Shown in pieces: positions 8,399-18,565 of a DNA stretch of 64,000 bases. The position numbers and the translations under genes were made by a program. The notes beneath the pieces were generated by a model, which was given only the letters and a program-made list of their open reading frames with translations, did no database searches and had not been told where the DNA came from. This DNA is from Legionella gresilensis (GTDB lineage: Bacteria; Pseudomonadota; Gammaproteobacteria; Legionellales; Legionellaceae), in assembly GCF_900639865.1 (NCBI RefSeq), contig NZ_CAAAHX010000003.1:310001-374000 (forward strand). The letters run 5' to 3'. Every line of letters starts with the position of its first letter. The first letter of the stretch is position 1.

Positions 8399-9463
8399 CT
8401 AAGCTGTAACCCAGTGAGCTTGCTTTAAATTCAAAATTCGTTGATACGATTCATGAATGCGATTTACAGGAATCGCCTTGTCAGCGACTAAACGGACTAT
8501 TGTATCAATAACTTCAGAAGCATCATTGCTTCCTAATTGATTAGCGAAAATAAGCATATCAGCGCCAGCATTAATACTAAGACAAAGCTTTTCTTCCATT
8601 GAATAATACTGACTAATGGCTTGCATCTGTAAATCATCACTTACAATCACACCACTAAAACCAAATGTCTTTCTCAGTAAATCAGTTAACATGATTTTAG
8701 ATAAAGTTGCCGGTATTCCACTTGTATCTAGGTGACGATTAATAACATGTGCAGTCATAATCATAGTAGGTATAGTGGATTGTGACGTAGCTAAAGCCTT
8801 ATAAGGATAAAGTTCCTCCTCTTTGTAGGTAGTAGTGACATCGACAAAACCTGTGTGAGTATCACCTGTGGCACTACCATGTCCTGGAAAGTGCTTATAG
8901 CAACAATTAATATTATGCTTAGCAAAAGTAGCTACAAAGAGCTCTGCATACTTAATAACTTTTTTGGGATCAGCAGAAAAACTTCGGCCTAATTTGCCAA
9001 TAATCCCTTCCTGTTTATTAAGATCTAAGTCAACTGATGGAGCAAAATTTAAATTAAATCCTAATTTTTTTAAAAATGATGCCATTTGAGAAGTTAGTTT
9101 AACAAACTCGTCTTCCGATAGCCCAGCCATTCGCTCTGGAGAAAATGTTAAAGGGCAGCCAGCAATATTTTTTAATCTATCAACAGCTCCACCTTCATAA
9201 TCAACTCCAATCAATAAAGGTAGATGGCCAAACGAATGATTTGCCTTAGTATATTTTTTTAATTGCTGGGTTAATTGTATAATTTGCTTTACATCAACTA
9301 AATTTTTTACAGGAAGATTAGTTGTAACATCTTTATCAAAAAGAATAACACCGCCTATACCCTCATTTGTTAACCAATTACTAACTCGATTGGATGAATC
9401 GATTTGAAGACCATTAAAGCCCATAATAAGCATTTGGGCAATTTGTTGTCTTAATGTAGGCAA
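8399..9463 (-). CDS. nagZ: Beta-N-acetylhexosaminidase (GH3), peptidoglycan recycling
   Basis: 354 residues, the single-domain NagZ size. NagZ is a cytosolic glycosidase that releases GlcNAc from anhydromuropeptides during cell-wall recycling. The NagZ signature KHFPGHGSATGDTH carries the mobile-loop His-Asp dyad, and VIVSDDLQM holds the catalytic Asp nucleophile. No signal peptide is visible, as expected for the cytosolic enzyme. It is separated from the upstream small secreted protein gene by a palindrome (9528-9571). Confidence 0.96.
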   Translation of the reverse strand: MPTLRQQIAQMLIMGFNGLQIDSSNRVSNWLTNEGIGGVILFDKDVTTNLPVKNLVDVKQIIQLTQQLKKYTKANHSFGHLPLLIGVDYEGGAVDRLKNIAGCPLTFSPERMAGLSEDEFVKLTSQMASFLKKLGFNLNFAPSVDLDLNKQEGIIGKLGRSFSADPKKVIKYAELFVATFAKHNINCCYKHFPGHGSATGDTHTGFVDVTTTYKEEELYPYKALATSQSTIPTMIMTAHVINRHLDTSGIPATLSKIMLTDLLRKTFGFSGVIVSDDLQMQAISQYYSMEEKLCLSINAGADMLIFANQLGSNDASEVIDTIVRLVADKAIPVNRIHESYQRILNLKQAHWVTA

Positions 9464-9527
9464 AGGGGCTATCTCATTTGGTAATTAAGTTAAGAAGATA
9501 ATACCTAACTCCTATAAATAAAGCTAT

Positions 9528-9571
9528 TAGACTTCTTCGGAAACTCTGTAGCGTGTTTCCAAAGAAGTCTA
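9528..9571. repeat. 17-bp-arm hairpin sharing the terminal repeat of the 22479 element
   Basis: TAGACTTCTTCGGAAAC and GTTTCCAAAGAAGTCTA, differing by one base when folded, surround a 10-nt loop. The arm core ACTTCTTyGGAAAC matches the ends of the IS-like element at 22479-22640. It could be two abutting ends left after loss of the element interior, and may also act as a terminator between 9589 and nagZ. Confidence 0.6.
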
Positions 9572-9588
9572 TTAAAACGGGTTTGACT

Positions 9589-10050
9589 CTAATCAAGTTT
9601 TTTAGGTGGAATCGGTGGTACTTGGCTAAAGTTACAGGCGCAATTATTAGTTGCCTGCGGAGGAAGTGGTACCTCTGAAAATGCCTTAGGATAACAAACT
9701 GGTATTTCCCAAGCAGTTTCACCTTTCTTAGCTGCCATAGGTAAAGTCCAGTAATTAATAGCATTATAAACTTCATCCTTTTGATTCTCCCAAATATAGG
9801 GCTCAAAGGAAGCTTGATAGAGCAACTTCTGATTTGGTTGACAAGTAAAGGCTTGCCTTGCCCAAGCTTGTCCTTTAGGTACAGTAATAGTTAACAAATT
9901 AGTATTATTATTAACTGCATCTAACACTTTTACTGTCACAGTATAATCTGTCCAACACGTATCTTTTACTAAAGTAAAATAACACTGAAAGGCAAGAAGC
10001 TGACTAGAAAATAATATACCGCTTAAACCTAGGAGAAGTTGTTTTTTCAT
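9589..10050 (-). CDS. Small secreted protein of unknown function
   Basis: 153 residues with a clear Sec signal peptide (MKKQLLLGLSGILFSSQLLA, cleavage after LLA). The mature part is about 133 residues with cysteines in QCYFTLVKDTCW, FTCQPN, PVCYPK and NNCACNF, suggesting disulfides in the periplasm or outside the cell. The C-terminus is proline-rich (QVPPIPPKKLD). No recognised domain. Monocistronic-looking, between nagZ and tRNA-Ser. Confidence 0.8.
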   Translation of the reverse strand: MKKQLLLGLSGILFSSQLLAFQCYFTLVKDTCWTDYTVTVKVLDAVNNNTNLLTITVPKGQAWARQAFTCQPNQKLLYQASFEPYIWENQKDEVYNAINYWTLPMAAKKGETAWEIPVCYPKAFSEVPLPPQATNNCACNFSQVPPIPPKKLD

Positions 10051-10230
10051 AAATTTAATCTAAATAAATTTTATAAATTAAGTATAAACTATAACTAATT
10101 AGGAAGTTTACCTTTTTAAATTAATTTAATTAAAGTCAATCTACTTATTTAGCCTTCGGTTTCTAAATCAATAGATAGACGAATCTTCGGGATTGATTTT
10201 AGCCATCTAAACAGCTATTCTTGCGGCAAA

Positions 10231-10320
10231 GGAGAGATGGCCGAGCGGTCGAAGGCGCACGCCTGGAAAGTGTGTATACGGTAAAACGTATCGAGGGTTC
10301 GAATACCTCTCTCTCCGCCA
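10231..10320 (+). tRNA. tRNA-Ser (anticodon GGA)
   Basis: Acceptor stem GGAGAGA / TCTCTCC, discriminator G and encoded CCA at the 3' end. Anticodon loop CTGGAAA gives anticodon GGA (reads UCC/UCU). The long variable arm (TGTATACGG...CGTATCG) is typical of type II tRNA-Ser, and the T loop GGTTCGAATACC is normal. No duplicated tRNA 3' end was found nearby, so no integrated island is evident. Confidence 0.97.
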
Positions 10321-10554
10321 TTTAACCATTCCTTAATTTTATTAATCTGCCGGCAAATAAGTTGTATTGTATGGCCTTTTTTTTATAATAATTTTATATA
10401 GTTATTCATATTCCAAATATTTTAAAAAATAAATCTTGCCTTCTTAAGGTTTTTCCTATACAAATCACTTTTTATAGCCGTAAATTTTTAAAATATAGAC
10501 AATTTTGATAATTATTACACAATTTGATTTATCAACCCTGAGATTATAAAGTTA

Positions 10555-12021
10555 GTGACCGACCAAAACATATCTATTAAAAAACCCCTTAATGATGGTG
10601 GTTATAAACGCGGCTTAAAAGACCGGCATGTACAATTAATTGCCCTTGGGGGAATTATTGGCTCAGGCTATTTTTTAGGTACTGGAGCTGTAATCAATCA
10701 AGTTGGTCCTTCTGTCTTTATTGCCTATATACTAGGTGGTTTAATTATCTATTTAACTATGCTATGTATGGGCGAGCTGGCTGTAGCTATTCCGATTTCT
10801 GGCTCATTTATTACTTATACTGCTGAATTTATTTCACCGGCTGTTGCCTGTGGTGTTGGTTGGTCTTATTGGATAAGTTGGGTAGCTTATATTCCTGCTG
10901 AATGTATAGCTGGTGGTATAATTATGGAGCATTTTACCGGTATAAATGGCTATCTATGGGCTGTCCTTTTTGGACTATTAATTACGTATGTCAATATTGC
11001 TAAAGTAGGTACTTTCGGAGAAATAGAATTTTGGTTGGCCGTTATTAAAATTGTTGCTCTGGTAGCTTTTGTCTTTTTATCCATTTTAATATTTTTTGGT
11101 ATTATTCATGGTCCTCAGCCAGCTAGTATTATTGGCGCTAAGTTTATATTTGATCAAGGTGGCTTATTTCCTAATGGTATTTTTGCCTTATTAACGGCGA
11201 TGGTGCTTTTATTGGTAAATTATCAAGGCTCTGAAATTATTGGTCTTGCGGCAGGTGAATCTATTGATCCAGCCCGTATGATTCCACGAGCTATACGCAA
11301 CGTAACGTATCGAATTCTATTTATTTATATTATTCCAGTCTTTTGTTTAGTACTCATCTTTCCTTGGCAAAAAGCAAGCCTTAATAACTCTGTATTTGCT
11401 GATGCACTTAATTTTTATGGATTACATTGGGCAGGTGCAGCTACAAGTTTCGTAACTTTAACAGCGGCTTTATCTTGTTCCAATTCTGGGGTTTATGGAA
11501 TTGTACGCTCGCTTAATGCACTAGCCCGCAATGGCATGGCACCTCATCCTCTTAGCAAGTTAAATCGCAATTTTGTTCCGCAAAATGCAGGTATTGTCAC
11601 TCTTATTTCTATCTGGATTTTACTAGCGACAAGTTATTTCTTTGGACAATCTATTCTATACATTGCTTTACTACTTGTCTCAGGCTTTACCGGTGCAACA
11701 GCTTGGATTTCCTTATGTTGGGCACAAATTAATTTTCGCCGGCGTCTCTATCAAGCTGGTTATACAACTGATGATTTACAGTATAAAACACCTGGCTCAC
11801 CCTACACAGGTATCGTTGCTATATTATTAATGGTTGCTTGCTTAGTGTTTTTATGTATGAATAAAGACCCTACTTATAAAATTGCATTTTTTATGGGCAT
11901 TGCTAGCTTTGTTGTACCCATTCTTATTTATATTTTCGGTGGGTTTCATAAACGAAGATCTGAAGCTATGGAACGTAACCAGCATATTCAATTTAAAGAT
12001 ATTTTTCCTAAAAAAAATTAG
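10555..12021 (+). CDS. Amino-acid permease (APC superfamily, AAT family)
   Basis: 488 residues with about 12 membrane helices. The TM1 motif GGIIGSGYFLGTGAVI and the following QVGPS match the amino-acid transporter (AAT) branch, which includes lysine, GABA and aromatic amino-acid importers. Substrate is unknown. GTG start at 10555; no strong Shine-Dalgarno is visible, and no ATG in frame precedes the conserved N-terminal HVQLIALGG motif. The gene is convergent with the RND pump, with 50 bp between them. Confidence 0.92.
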   Translation: MTDQNISIKKPLNDGGYKRGLKDRHVQLIALGGIIGSGYFLGTGAVINQVGPSVFIAYILGGLIIYLTMLCMGELAVAIPISGSFITYTAEFISPAVACGVGWSYWISWVAYIPAECIAGGIIMEHFTGINGYLWAVLFGLLITYVNIAKVGTFGEIEFWLAVIKIVALVAFVFLSILIFFGIIHGPQPASIIGAKFIFDQGGLFPNGIFALLTAMVLLLVNYQGSEIIGLAAGESIDPARMIPRAIRNVTYRILFIYIIPVFCLVLIFPWQKASLNNSVFADALNFYGLHWAGAATSFVTLTAALSCSNSGVYGIVRSLNALARNGMAPHPLSKLNRNFVPQNAGIVTLISIWILLATSYFFGQSILYIALLLVSGFTGATAWISLCWAQINFRRRLYQAGYTTDDLQYKTPGSPYTGIVAILLMVACLVFLCMNKDPTYKIAFFMGIASFVVPILIYIFGGFHKRRSEAMERNQHIQFKDIFPKKN

Positions 12022-12071
12022 GCTAAATTTAAACATTATTAAGTAACATTGAAATGTAGTGCCACTCATTA

Positions 12072-15000
12072 TTATTCGTTATCTTTAGTAATACTTTTTC
12101 TTTCTAAGCGCCGTTCACGTATTTTTTCAATAACTACATAAAAAACAGGTACAACTAATAGACTTAAAATTGTTGCTACGAACATTCCACCTAAAACTGT
12201 CGTGCCAATCGAATGACGACTTGCAGCACCTGCACCCTTAGCGACTGCTAAGGGAAGAACACCTAATACAAAGGCAAATGCAGTCATTAAAATAGGTCGT
12301 AGGCGCAAACGTGCAGCTTCTGTTGCAGCTGCAATAATACTTGCACCCGCTTCTCGTTTATCTTTAGCAAATTCCACAATTAAAATAGCATTCTTAGCAG
12401 CAAGACCGATTAATAAAACTAAGCCAATTTGTGCATAAACATCTAATGCTAAAGAACGGATCATTAAAGCTAGGCCTGCACCTAATAATGCTAAAGGCAC
12501 AGTAAGCAAAATCATAAAGGGCATAGACCAACTTTCATAGAGTGCGGCTAGAAAAAGAAAGACAAATACCAAACAGAGCATAAAAATTAACGCTGCCAGA
12601 TTACCAGCTTTTAATTGCTGATAGGTAATGCCCGTCCATTCATAGCCAATACCGGATGGAAGCACTTGTTTTGCTACTTCCTCTATTGCAGCTAATGCTT
12701 GCCCGGAACTATAGCCAGGTGCAGGGCCACCAGTAACAGTAGCTGCCGTATAAAGATTATAATGAGGGATATTAAAGGGCCCATTTATTAATTTAACTTT
12801 GACTAAACTTGCTAAAGGAATCATTTTTCCTTTACCACTCTTAACATATAGTTTATTAATATCTGTTGCTTCAGCACGCGCATTTCCTTCAGCTTGCACC
12901 AAAACTCGATATGTTTGACCATATTTTGTAAAATTATTTACATAATAAGCACCTAAATAAGTTTGCAACGTCATAAGTAAATCAGTAATTGAAACATTAA
13001 GTGCTTTCGCTCTTGTTCTATCAATGTCTAAATATAATTGAGGCACTTTTGTATTTAAATCAGAAAAGACACCTTTTAATTCAGGACGCTTTTTTGCCTC
13101 TTCAACGAATTGACCCACAGCTTTAGCTAAAAACTCTACACCTTGATAATTTCTATCCTCAATTTCTAACTGAAAACCACCAACTGAGCCTAAACCAGGT
13201 ATTGCAGGTACATTAACTGTAAAGATCATAGCATCATTAATTTTGTCAAATTGCTTTTGTAATGTAGCCATAATACCTGTTACACTTAGTTCGGCTGTTT
13301 TACGTTCATCCCATGGTTTTAATATAACAAACACAGCTGCTGCATCTGGTTCATTAATGGAATCAATAATGTTATAGCCATTAACAGCAATGCTACTGGC
13401 TATACCTTCCGTTTTATTTAAAATAGTTTGTACCTTATTAATTGTTTGCTCTGTACGGTAAAGTGATGAGCCATCAGGGCCTTTAACAACTATTATAAAA
13501 TAGCCTTGATCTTCATCTGGAATAAAACCTGTAGGGAGATAGTAAAAAATCAAAGCAGTTAATACAGTAAGTAACCCAAAGATGATTAAAACTAACTTGC
13601 GATAGTTAATACAATGCTTAACACCACGTTGATAATAATAAAGTAATTTTTCATAGCCTAATTCAAACCAACGTAAAATAAAAAATTTATTTTCTTTTTT
13701 TTGTTTTAGCAAGAGCCCACATAAGGCTGGGGTAAGCGTTAGAGAATTTATCCCTGATAAAGCAACTGAGAATGCTATGGATAAAGCAAATTGATTATAT
13801 AGCCTACCAGTCATACCTGGAATGAATGCTACGGGTACAAAGACAGCTAATAAAATTAAGGTGGTTGCAATAATAGGACCTTGAACTTCTCTTGTTGCGG
13901 CAAGTGTTGCTTCTCTTATATTTGTAAAACTCTCCTCAAGTTTCTTTTCTACGTTTTCAACAACAACAATAGCATCATCTACAACTAAACCAATAGCTAA
14001 TACTAAACCTAGAAGACTTAAAATATTAATTGAAAAACCAAAAACCTTAAATAAAGCAAATGTCCCTATTAAAGATACAGGAATGGCAATACATGGGATT
14101 AATGTAGTACGCCAATTTTGCAGAAAAACAAATACAACAATAAACACTAATACAATTGCTTCAAACAAAGTAATAATAACTTCTTTTAATGATTCACGGA
14201 CAAACTTAGTTGTATCGTAGGCGATTGTATATGTCATGCCTGGTGGAAAACTTTTTTCTAATTCATTCATGACTTGACGAATATTATTCGCCACTTGTAT
14301 AGCATTTGAACCAGGTAACTGATAAACACCAATACTCGCCGTTGGCTTACCACTAAAATTAGTAGTATTCATATAAGTTTCAGCGCCCATCTCAACCCGA
14401 CCAAGATCTCTAATACGAACAATCTCGCCATTGTCTTTAACTCGAACAATAATATCTTTAAATTGTTCAGTTTCATCTAGTTGGCCCAAAGTTGAAAGCT
14501 GATATTGAAATGGTGTGCTTTTTGGCACAGGCGGCTGCCCAATAACGCCCACTGCTGCTTGCTGATTTTGTTCTTCAACCGCCCGAATAACCTCTTGCGG
14601 TGAAATACTCATACTTGCTAATTTATTTGGATCAAGCCAAATTCGAATAGAATATTCTAATAAACCAAAATTAGTTACACTTCCTACCCCAGGTATACGT
14701 TGTAGCGCTGGCGTTACTTGAATTTGACCATAGTTACTTAGGAATGATTGCTCAAGGCTATTATCTTTACTTAAAAGATTAACAACGACAACCAAGCTAG
14801 TTGAAGCCTTTTGGATAGTAACCCCCGATTTAACAACAGTTTCAGGTAATAAAGGGGTAGCAGTATTTGTATCGTTTAAAACATCGACTGCAGCAATATC
14901 AACATCATAACCCACATCAAAAGTAATACTAATATTAGAATTGCCATTGTTAGTGCTGGAGGAAGTCATATAAATCATACCTTCTACACCGTTAATGTTT

Positions 15001-15200
15001 GTCTCCAATGGCGTTGTGACGGTATCAGAAACCACACTTGCACCTGCACCTAAATATTGAGTACTTACTTGCACAACCGGTGGAACAATTGAAGGATATT
15101 GGGCGACAGGTAAAATAAAAATACAAATAACGCCCACTAATACCATCAAAATAGCAATTACCATAGCAAATATAGGGCGGTATATAAAAAATTTAACCAT
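12072..15200 (-). CDS. RND multidrug efflux pump, inner-membrane transporter (HAE1/AcrB-type)
   Basis: 1042 residues, standard for AcrB/MexB. It should export hydrophobic compounds by proton antiport as a trimer. The proton-relay aspartates in TM4 ([13 protein letters not shown]) and the TM10 lysine ([13 protein letters not shown]) are present, with two large periplasmic loops and the N-terminal [10 protein letters not shown] typical of the family. Transcribed after the adaptor gene with 11 bp between. No outer-membrane TolC-like channel is encoded nearby, so it probably borrows one from elsewhere. Confidence 0.96.
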   Translation of the reverse strand: MVKFFIYRPIFAMVIAILMVLVGVICIFILPVAQYPSIVPPVVQVSTQYLGAGASVVSDTVTTPLETNINGVEGMIYMTSSSTNNGNSNISITFDVGYDVDIAAVDVLNDTNTATPLLPETVVKSGVTIQKASTSLVVVVNLLSKDNSLEQSFLSNYGQIQVTPALQRIPGVGSVTNFGLLEYSIRIWLDPNKLASMSISPQEVIRAVEEQNQQAAVGVIGQPPVPKSTPFQYQLSTLGQLDETEQFKDIIVRVKDNGEIVRIRDLGRVEMGAETYMNTTNFSGKPTASIGVYQLPGSNAIQVANNIRQVMNELEKSFPPGMTYTIAYDTTKFVRESLKEVIITLFEAIVLVFIVVFVFLQNWRTTLIPCIAIPVSLIGTFALFKVFGFSINILSLLGLVLAIGLVVDDAIVVVENVEKKLEESFTNIREATLAATREVQGPIIATTLILLAVFVPVAFIPGMTGRLYNQFALSIAFSVALSGINSLTLTPALCGLLLKQKKENKFFILRWFELGYEKLLYYYQRGVKHCINYRKLVLIIFGLLTVLTALIFYYLPTGFIPDEDQGYFIIVVKGPDGSSLYRTEQTINKVQTILNKTEGIASSIAVNGYNIIDSINEPDAAAVFVILKPWDERKTAELSVTGIMATLQKQFDKINDAMIFTVNVPAIPGLGSVGGFQLEIEDRNYQGVEFLAKAVGQFVEEAKKRPELKGVFSDLNTKVPQLYLDIDRTRAKALNVSITDLLMTLQTYLGAYYVNNFTKYGQTYRVLVQAEGNARAEATDINKLYVKSGKGKMIPLASLVKVKLINGPFNIPHYNLYTAATVTGGPAPGYSSGQALAAIEEVAKQVLPSGIGYEWTGITYQQLKAGNLAALIFMLCLVFVFLFLAALYESWSMPFMILLTVPLALLGAGLALMIRSLALDVYAQIGLVLLIGLAAKNAILIVEFAKDKREAGASIIAAATEAARLRLRPILMTAFAFVLGVLPLAVAKGAGAASRHSIGTTVLGGMFVATILSLLVVPVFYVVIEKIRERRLERKSITKDNE

Positions 15201-15211
15201 GTCTTTAGTAC

Positions 15212-16333
15212 CTACCTACTAACTAATTGAGGTATCACTTCCATACCTGGTTGAAGCTTTTGTAAGCCGTTTAAGATAACTCTGTCTCCTTCTTTAAGAC
15301 CTGCAGTAATAATATAATTTTCATCTTGTTGTCCTGAAACCGTAACAGTTCTTGATTGGACCTTATTATTAGAAGTAACAATATAAACAGAACGCATTTC
15401 TTGATTCTGCATCACAGCAGCAATTGGCACTAAAATAGCAGGACTTTTATTAGCCAATGTTAACCTTACATCAACATAAATACCTGGTAACAATAAATTC
15501 TTAGGATTATCAATAATAGCTCTCATTAAAATAGTGGAAGTAGAAACGTTAACTTGATTATTAATTAAATCTACTTTGCCATAGAAACGGCTATTTTTAT
15601 CATTAGGTAAAGTGACTTCTACTTTAAAAGGCATATTTGAGCGATACTTCAGTAGCTCTGTAAAATCACTTGTACTGGGGTTAAATTCAACATAAATTGG
15701 ATTTAGTTGAACCACATTAGCTAATAATGTCTTTTCTCCGGCGCCGACTAGATTGCCAACATCAACATATTTATGACTAATAATGCCATCAATAGGTGAA
15801 TACATAGAGCAGTAGCTTAAATTAATTTTCGCTTGTTCAACTTTAGCTGTTTGAATATCTACCTGAGCTATCGCCTCTCTATATAGTGCATTTACCTGAT
15901 CAAAACGGGCTTTTGCAACGTCGCCTTTAGCAACTAAGGCCTTTAACCTTAAAAATTCAAGCTGTTGAAATTCTTTTTCGGCAATACTGCGTGAAAGCTG
16001 ACCTTGAGCTAAATTAAGCTGTGCTTCAAAGGGTTTAGGATCAATAACAAACAATAGCTGATTTTTTTTAACTATCGATCCTTCAACAAAATTCATTTTA
16101 ATTAAGAATCCTTCTACGCGAGCACGAATATCAACACTTGATATCGATTGCGTAATACCAATATATTCCTTATAGACAGGAATATACGAAGTTTTAATCT
16201 CACTAACTGGAACTTGATGTTTAGGCGGAGCAGCAGAAGGTTTTTGATCAGAGCAACTTGTAATGACTATAAACAGTAGAGCAATTTCAGCTACTCTGCT
16301 GAATCGCCCTTCGATTTGAACTCTATCAATCAT
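15212..16333 (-). CDS. RND efflux periplasmic adaptor (AcrA/MexA-type lipoprotein)
   Basis: About 373 residues. A short hydrophobic N-terminus ends in a lipobox (VITSC), so the mature protein is probably lipid-anchored facing the periplasm. Lipoyl-like halves ([20 protein letters not shown] and [11 protein letters not shown]) flank an alpha-helical hairpin; beta-barrel and membrane-proximal domains follow. It bridges the RND pump to an outer-membrane channel. Start choice: the AAGGA site lies 9 nt before ATG 16333 but only next to ATG 16342, so 16333 is preferred. First gene of the pump operon. Confidence 0.93.
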   Translation of the reverse strand: MIDRVQIEGRFSRVAEIALLFIVITSCSDQKPSAAPPKHQVPVSEIKTSYIPVYKEYIGITQSISSVDIRARVEGFLIKMNFVEGSIVKKNQLLFVIDPKPFEAQLNLAQGQLSRSIAEKEFQQLEFLRLKALVAKGDVAKARFDQVNALYREAIAQVDIQTAKVEQAKINLSYCSMYSPIDGIISHKYVDVGNLVGAGEKTLLANVVQLNPIYVEFNPSTSDFTELLKYRSNMPFKVEVTLPNDKNSRFYGKVDLINNQVNVSTSTILMRAIIDNPKNLLLPGIYVDVRLTLANKSPAILVPIAAVMQNQEMRSVYIVTSNNKVQSRTVTVSGQQDENYIITAGLKEGDRVILNGLQKLQPGMEVIPQLVSR

Positions 16334-16585
16334 ATGATACATTCCTTGAGTTAAGCAAATCCCTTATTTATAAGGCCTTCTTTAAGTTGTATCCCAAATC
16401 AATTGTTGCAGTGCTCAGCGCTTAGCAAAAACGGCTATAGTAGACACATCTTGCACTCAAATCCCGCCCTTCCCCCAGATATTTATATATCCTTAATTTA
16501 CAACTTATTGTATCCAAACCAGTATAATCTAATAACTATCTCTGGCCTGCAAAAATTTTGACTGTAAAATCACTTAGAATACATC

Positions 16586-18451
16586 TTAGAAAACAGGGTC
16601 CATTTGTGATTTAAATTCCGGTACTAAACTTTTTAATAAAATGTGTAATTCATCATTATTGTGCTTATCACAAGCAGAAGCTAATAAGCGAATTGTTTGA
16701 TTTAGCTCATGCCAATCAAGCTTACGAAATTTTGCTTTAAATAGTTTTTCATGCTCTGTTTGAGTTAATTCTTCTGATTCATGAAATAATTCTTCAAATA
16801 ATTTTTCACCAGGCCTTAAACCTGTATATTTTATTTGAATATCTTGCCCTGGTACCTTGCCTGCCAAACGAATGATTTGTTCAGCTAAATAACTAATTTT
16901 AATTGGCTCACCCATATCCAAAACAAAAATCTCACTTCCTGATCCATTAATCATAGCCTGCAAAATAAGCTGGCAAGCTTCTGGAATAGTCATAAAATAT
17001 CGTTGTATATCTGGATGGGTAACTGTTAATGGTCCACCTATCTGTAATTGCTTTTGAAATAATGGTACTACACTTCCGGTTGATCCTAATACATTACCAA
17101 ATCTTACTGTAATAAATTCAGTTTCTACCCGCTCATTAAGATTTTGACAGTAAATTTCGGCAACGCGTTTTGTAGTACCCATGACATTTGTAGGATTTAC
17201 CGCTTTATCGGTTGAGATTAAAATAAATTTCTTCGCGCCGACATTAACGCTAGCCTCAGCTACAATTTGCGTTCCTAAAACATTGTTTTGAACAGCAACC
17301 CTAATTTGATCTTCAAGCATAGGAACATGCTTATAGGCTGCGGTATGAAAAACAATATTGGGCTTAAATTTACTGAAGTGAAAATTCACTGCAATATGAT
17401 CCGTGACAGAGGTTAGCACAGGCATAATCACTGCGTGTGGATAGGCTAATCTAAGTTCCTGCTCAATGCTGTATAAATTAAATTCTGAATTATCTATAAT
17501 AAGCAGTTTACTCGGCTTTAATTTCATAATTTGGCGACATAATTCCGAACCGATTGATCCTCCACCGCCTGTCACAGCAATGGGTTTATCGTAAATAGCC
17601 GCTCCAATTCTACTCCAATCTAATTGAACCTGATCTCGACCTAATAAGTCTTCAATATTTACTTCACGCAACGCGTTAACTTTAACTAAACCCGAAGCTA
17701 AATCAGATAAGCTAGGAGTTGTTTGAAAAGGAACTTTACACTGCTCACAAAGATTAACGATTCGACGCATAGCCGCTGAACGAGCTGATGGAAGCGCTAT
17801 AAAAATTAGATTAATTGCATAAGCTAATACAAGTTCTGGTAAATCCCTAGAAGAGCCTAAAACTCTAATTCCATGAATTTCCATACCACGTTTACTGGGA
17901 TTATCATCAACAAAACCAACCGGTGCATAAGTAGAATTACGCTTCATATCTCGTGCTAAGCTCTCGCCAGCATGCCCTGCGCCAATAATTAAAACCCGAT
18001 ATACGGAAGTCTGCGTTAGATTACGATTACTACGCTCGCGATAAGCTCGCATAATTAAGCGTCCACCACAGAGTAAAGTGGTTAAAATTATACTATATAA
18101 AGGTAGAACAGAACGTGGAATATATCCTAGAAGGGACGCTAGATAAAGACCAGGCAGGGTTAAAATAACTGCGGTAATAACTGCTTTGATAATTCGGATT
18201 ACATCATTAATTGACGAAAAGCGCCATAAGCCCCGATAAACCTTGAAATAATAATAACAACCAACCTGAAAGATAAATAAGATAGAAAGTGCTTCTAAAG
18301 AATGTTCACTCCTAAAATGACTAGGCATCGGATTCATATTATACCTTAACCAGTAAGATAAATACCAAGCCACAGGAATAGATAGCACGTCAAACGTAAT
18401 TACCGGTAATTTTTTATAAACCTTAATTAAAAGTGCACTTAGGGTCTGCAT
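16586..18451 (-). CDS. Membrane NDP-sugar 4,6-dehydratase/epimerase (WbpM/FlaA1/CapD-like)
   Basis: 621 residues, close to WbpM/PglF size. Four N-terminal membrane helices (about 15-125) are followed by a first Rossmann-like nucleotide-binding domain (VLIIGAGHAGESLARDM) and a C-terminal SDR domain (VTGGGGSIGSELCRQI, STDKAVNPTNVMGTTKR). Relatives convert UDP-GlcNAc to a 4-keto-6-deoxy sugar, the first step to rare sugars of O-antigen or glycoproteins. The usual catalytic-site Tyr is replaced by Met in this subgroup (NVMGTTKR), as in WbpM. Downstream of the UbiA-like and GT-C genes and probably co-transcribed, with a 114-bp gap. Confidence 0.9.
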   Translation of the reverse strand: MQTLSALLIKVYKKLPVITFDVLSIPVAWYLSYWLRYNMNPMPSHFRSEHSLEALSILFIFQVGCYYYFKVYRGLWRFSSINDVIRIIKAVITAVILTLPGLYLASLLGYIPRSVLPLYSIILTTLLCGGRLIMRAYRERSNRNLTQTSVYRVLIIGAGHAGESLARDMKRNSTYAPVGFVDDNPSKRGMEIHGIRVLGSSRDLPELVLAYAINLIFIALPSARSAAMRRIVNLCEQCKVPFQTTPSLSDLASGLVKVNALREVNIEDLLGRDQVQLDWSRIGAAIYDKPIAVTGGGGSIGSELCRQIMKLKPSKLLIIDNSEFNLYSIEQELRLAYPHAVIMPVLTSVTDHIAVNFHFSKFKPNIVFHTAAYKHVPMLEDQIRVAVQNNVLGTQIVAEASVNVGAKKFILISTDKAVNPTNVMGTTKRVAEIYCQNLNERVETEFITVRFGNVLGSTGSVVPLFQKQLQIGGPLTVTHPDIQRYFMTIPEACQLILQAMINGSGSEIFVLDMGEPIKISYLAEQIIRLAGKVPGQDIQIKYTGLRPGEKLFEELFHESEELTQTEHEKLFKAKFRKLDWHELNQTIRLLASACDKHNNDELHILLKSLVPEFKSQMDPVF

Positions 18452-18565
18452 TCGTTATCTAATCCTTTTATATAATTTAATATAGTTAGCCATGATTGCT
18501 TTGATTATAAATTTAAGTATCTTTAATCCAAACCCACAAAAGAATAAGTCTACCTTACTATATCT

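Noticed and set aside
9474-9806. 110-codon minus-strand frame
   Set aside because: It overlaps the secreted-protein gene in another frame and spans the hairpin at 9528-9571; no ribosome site or domain.
10231-10554. Integration site at tRNA-Ser
   Set aside because: I looked for a repeat of the tRNA 3' end and for an integrase nearby and found neither; the neighbours are ordinary genes.
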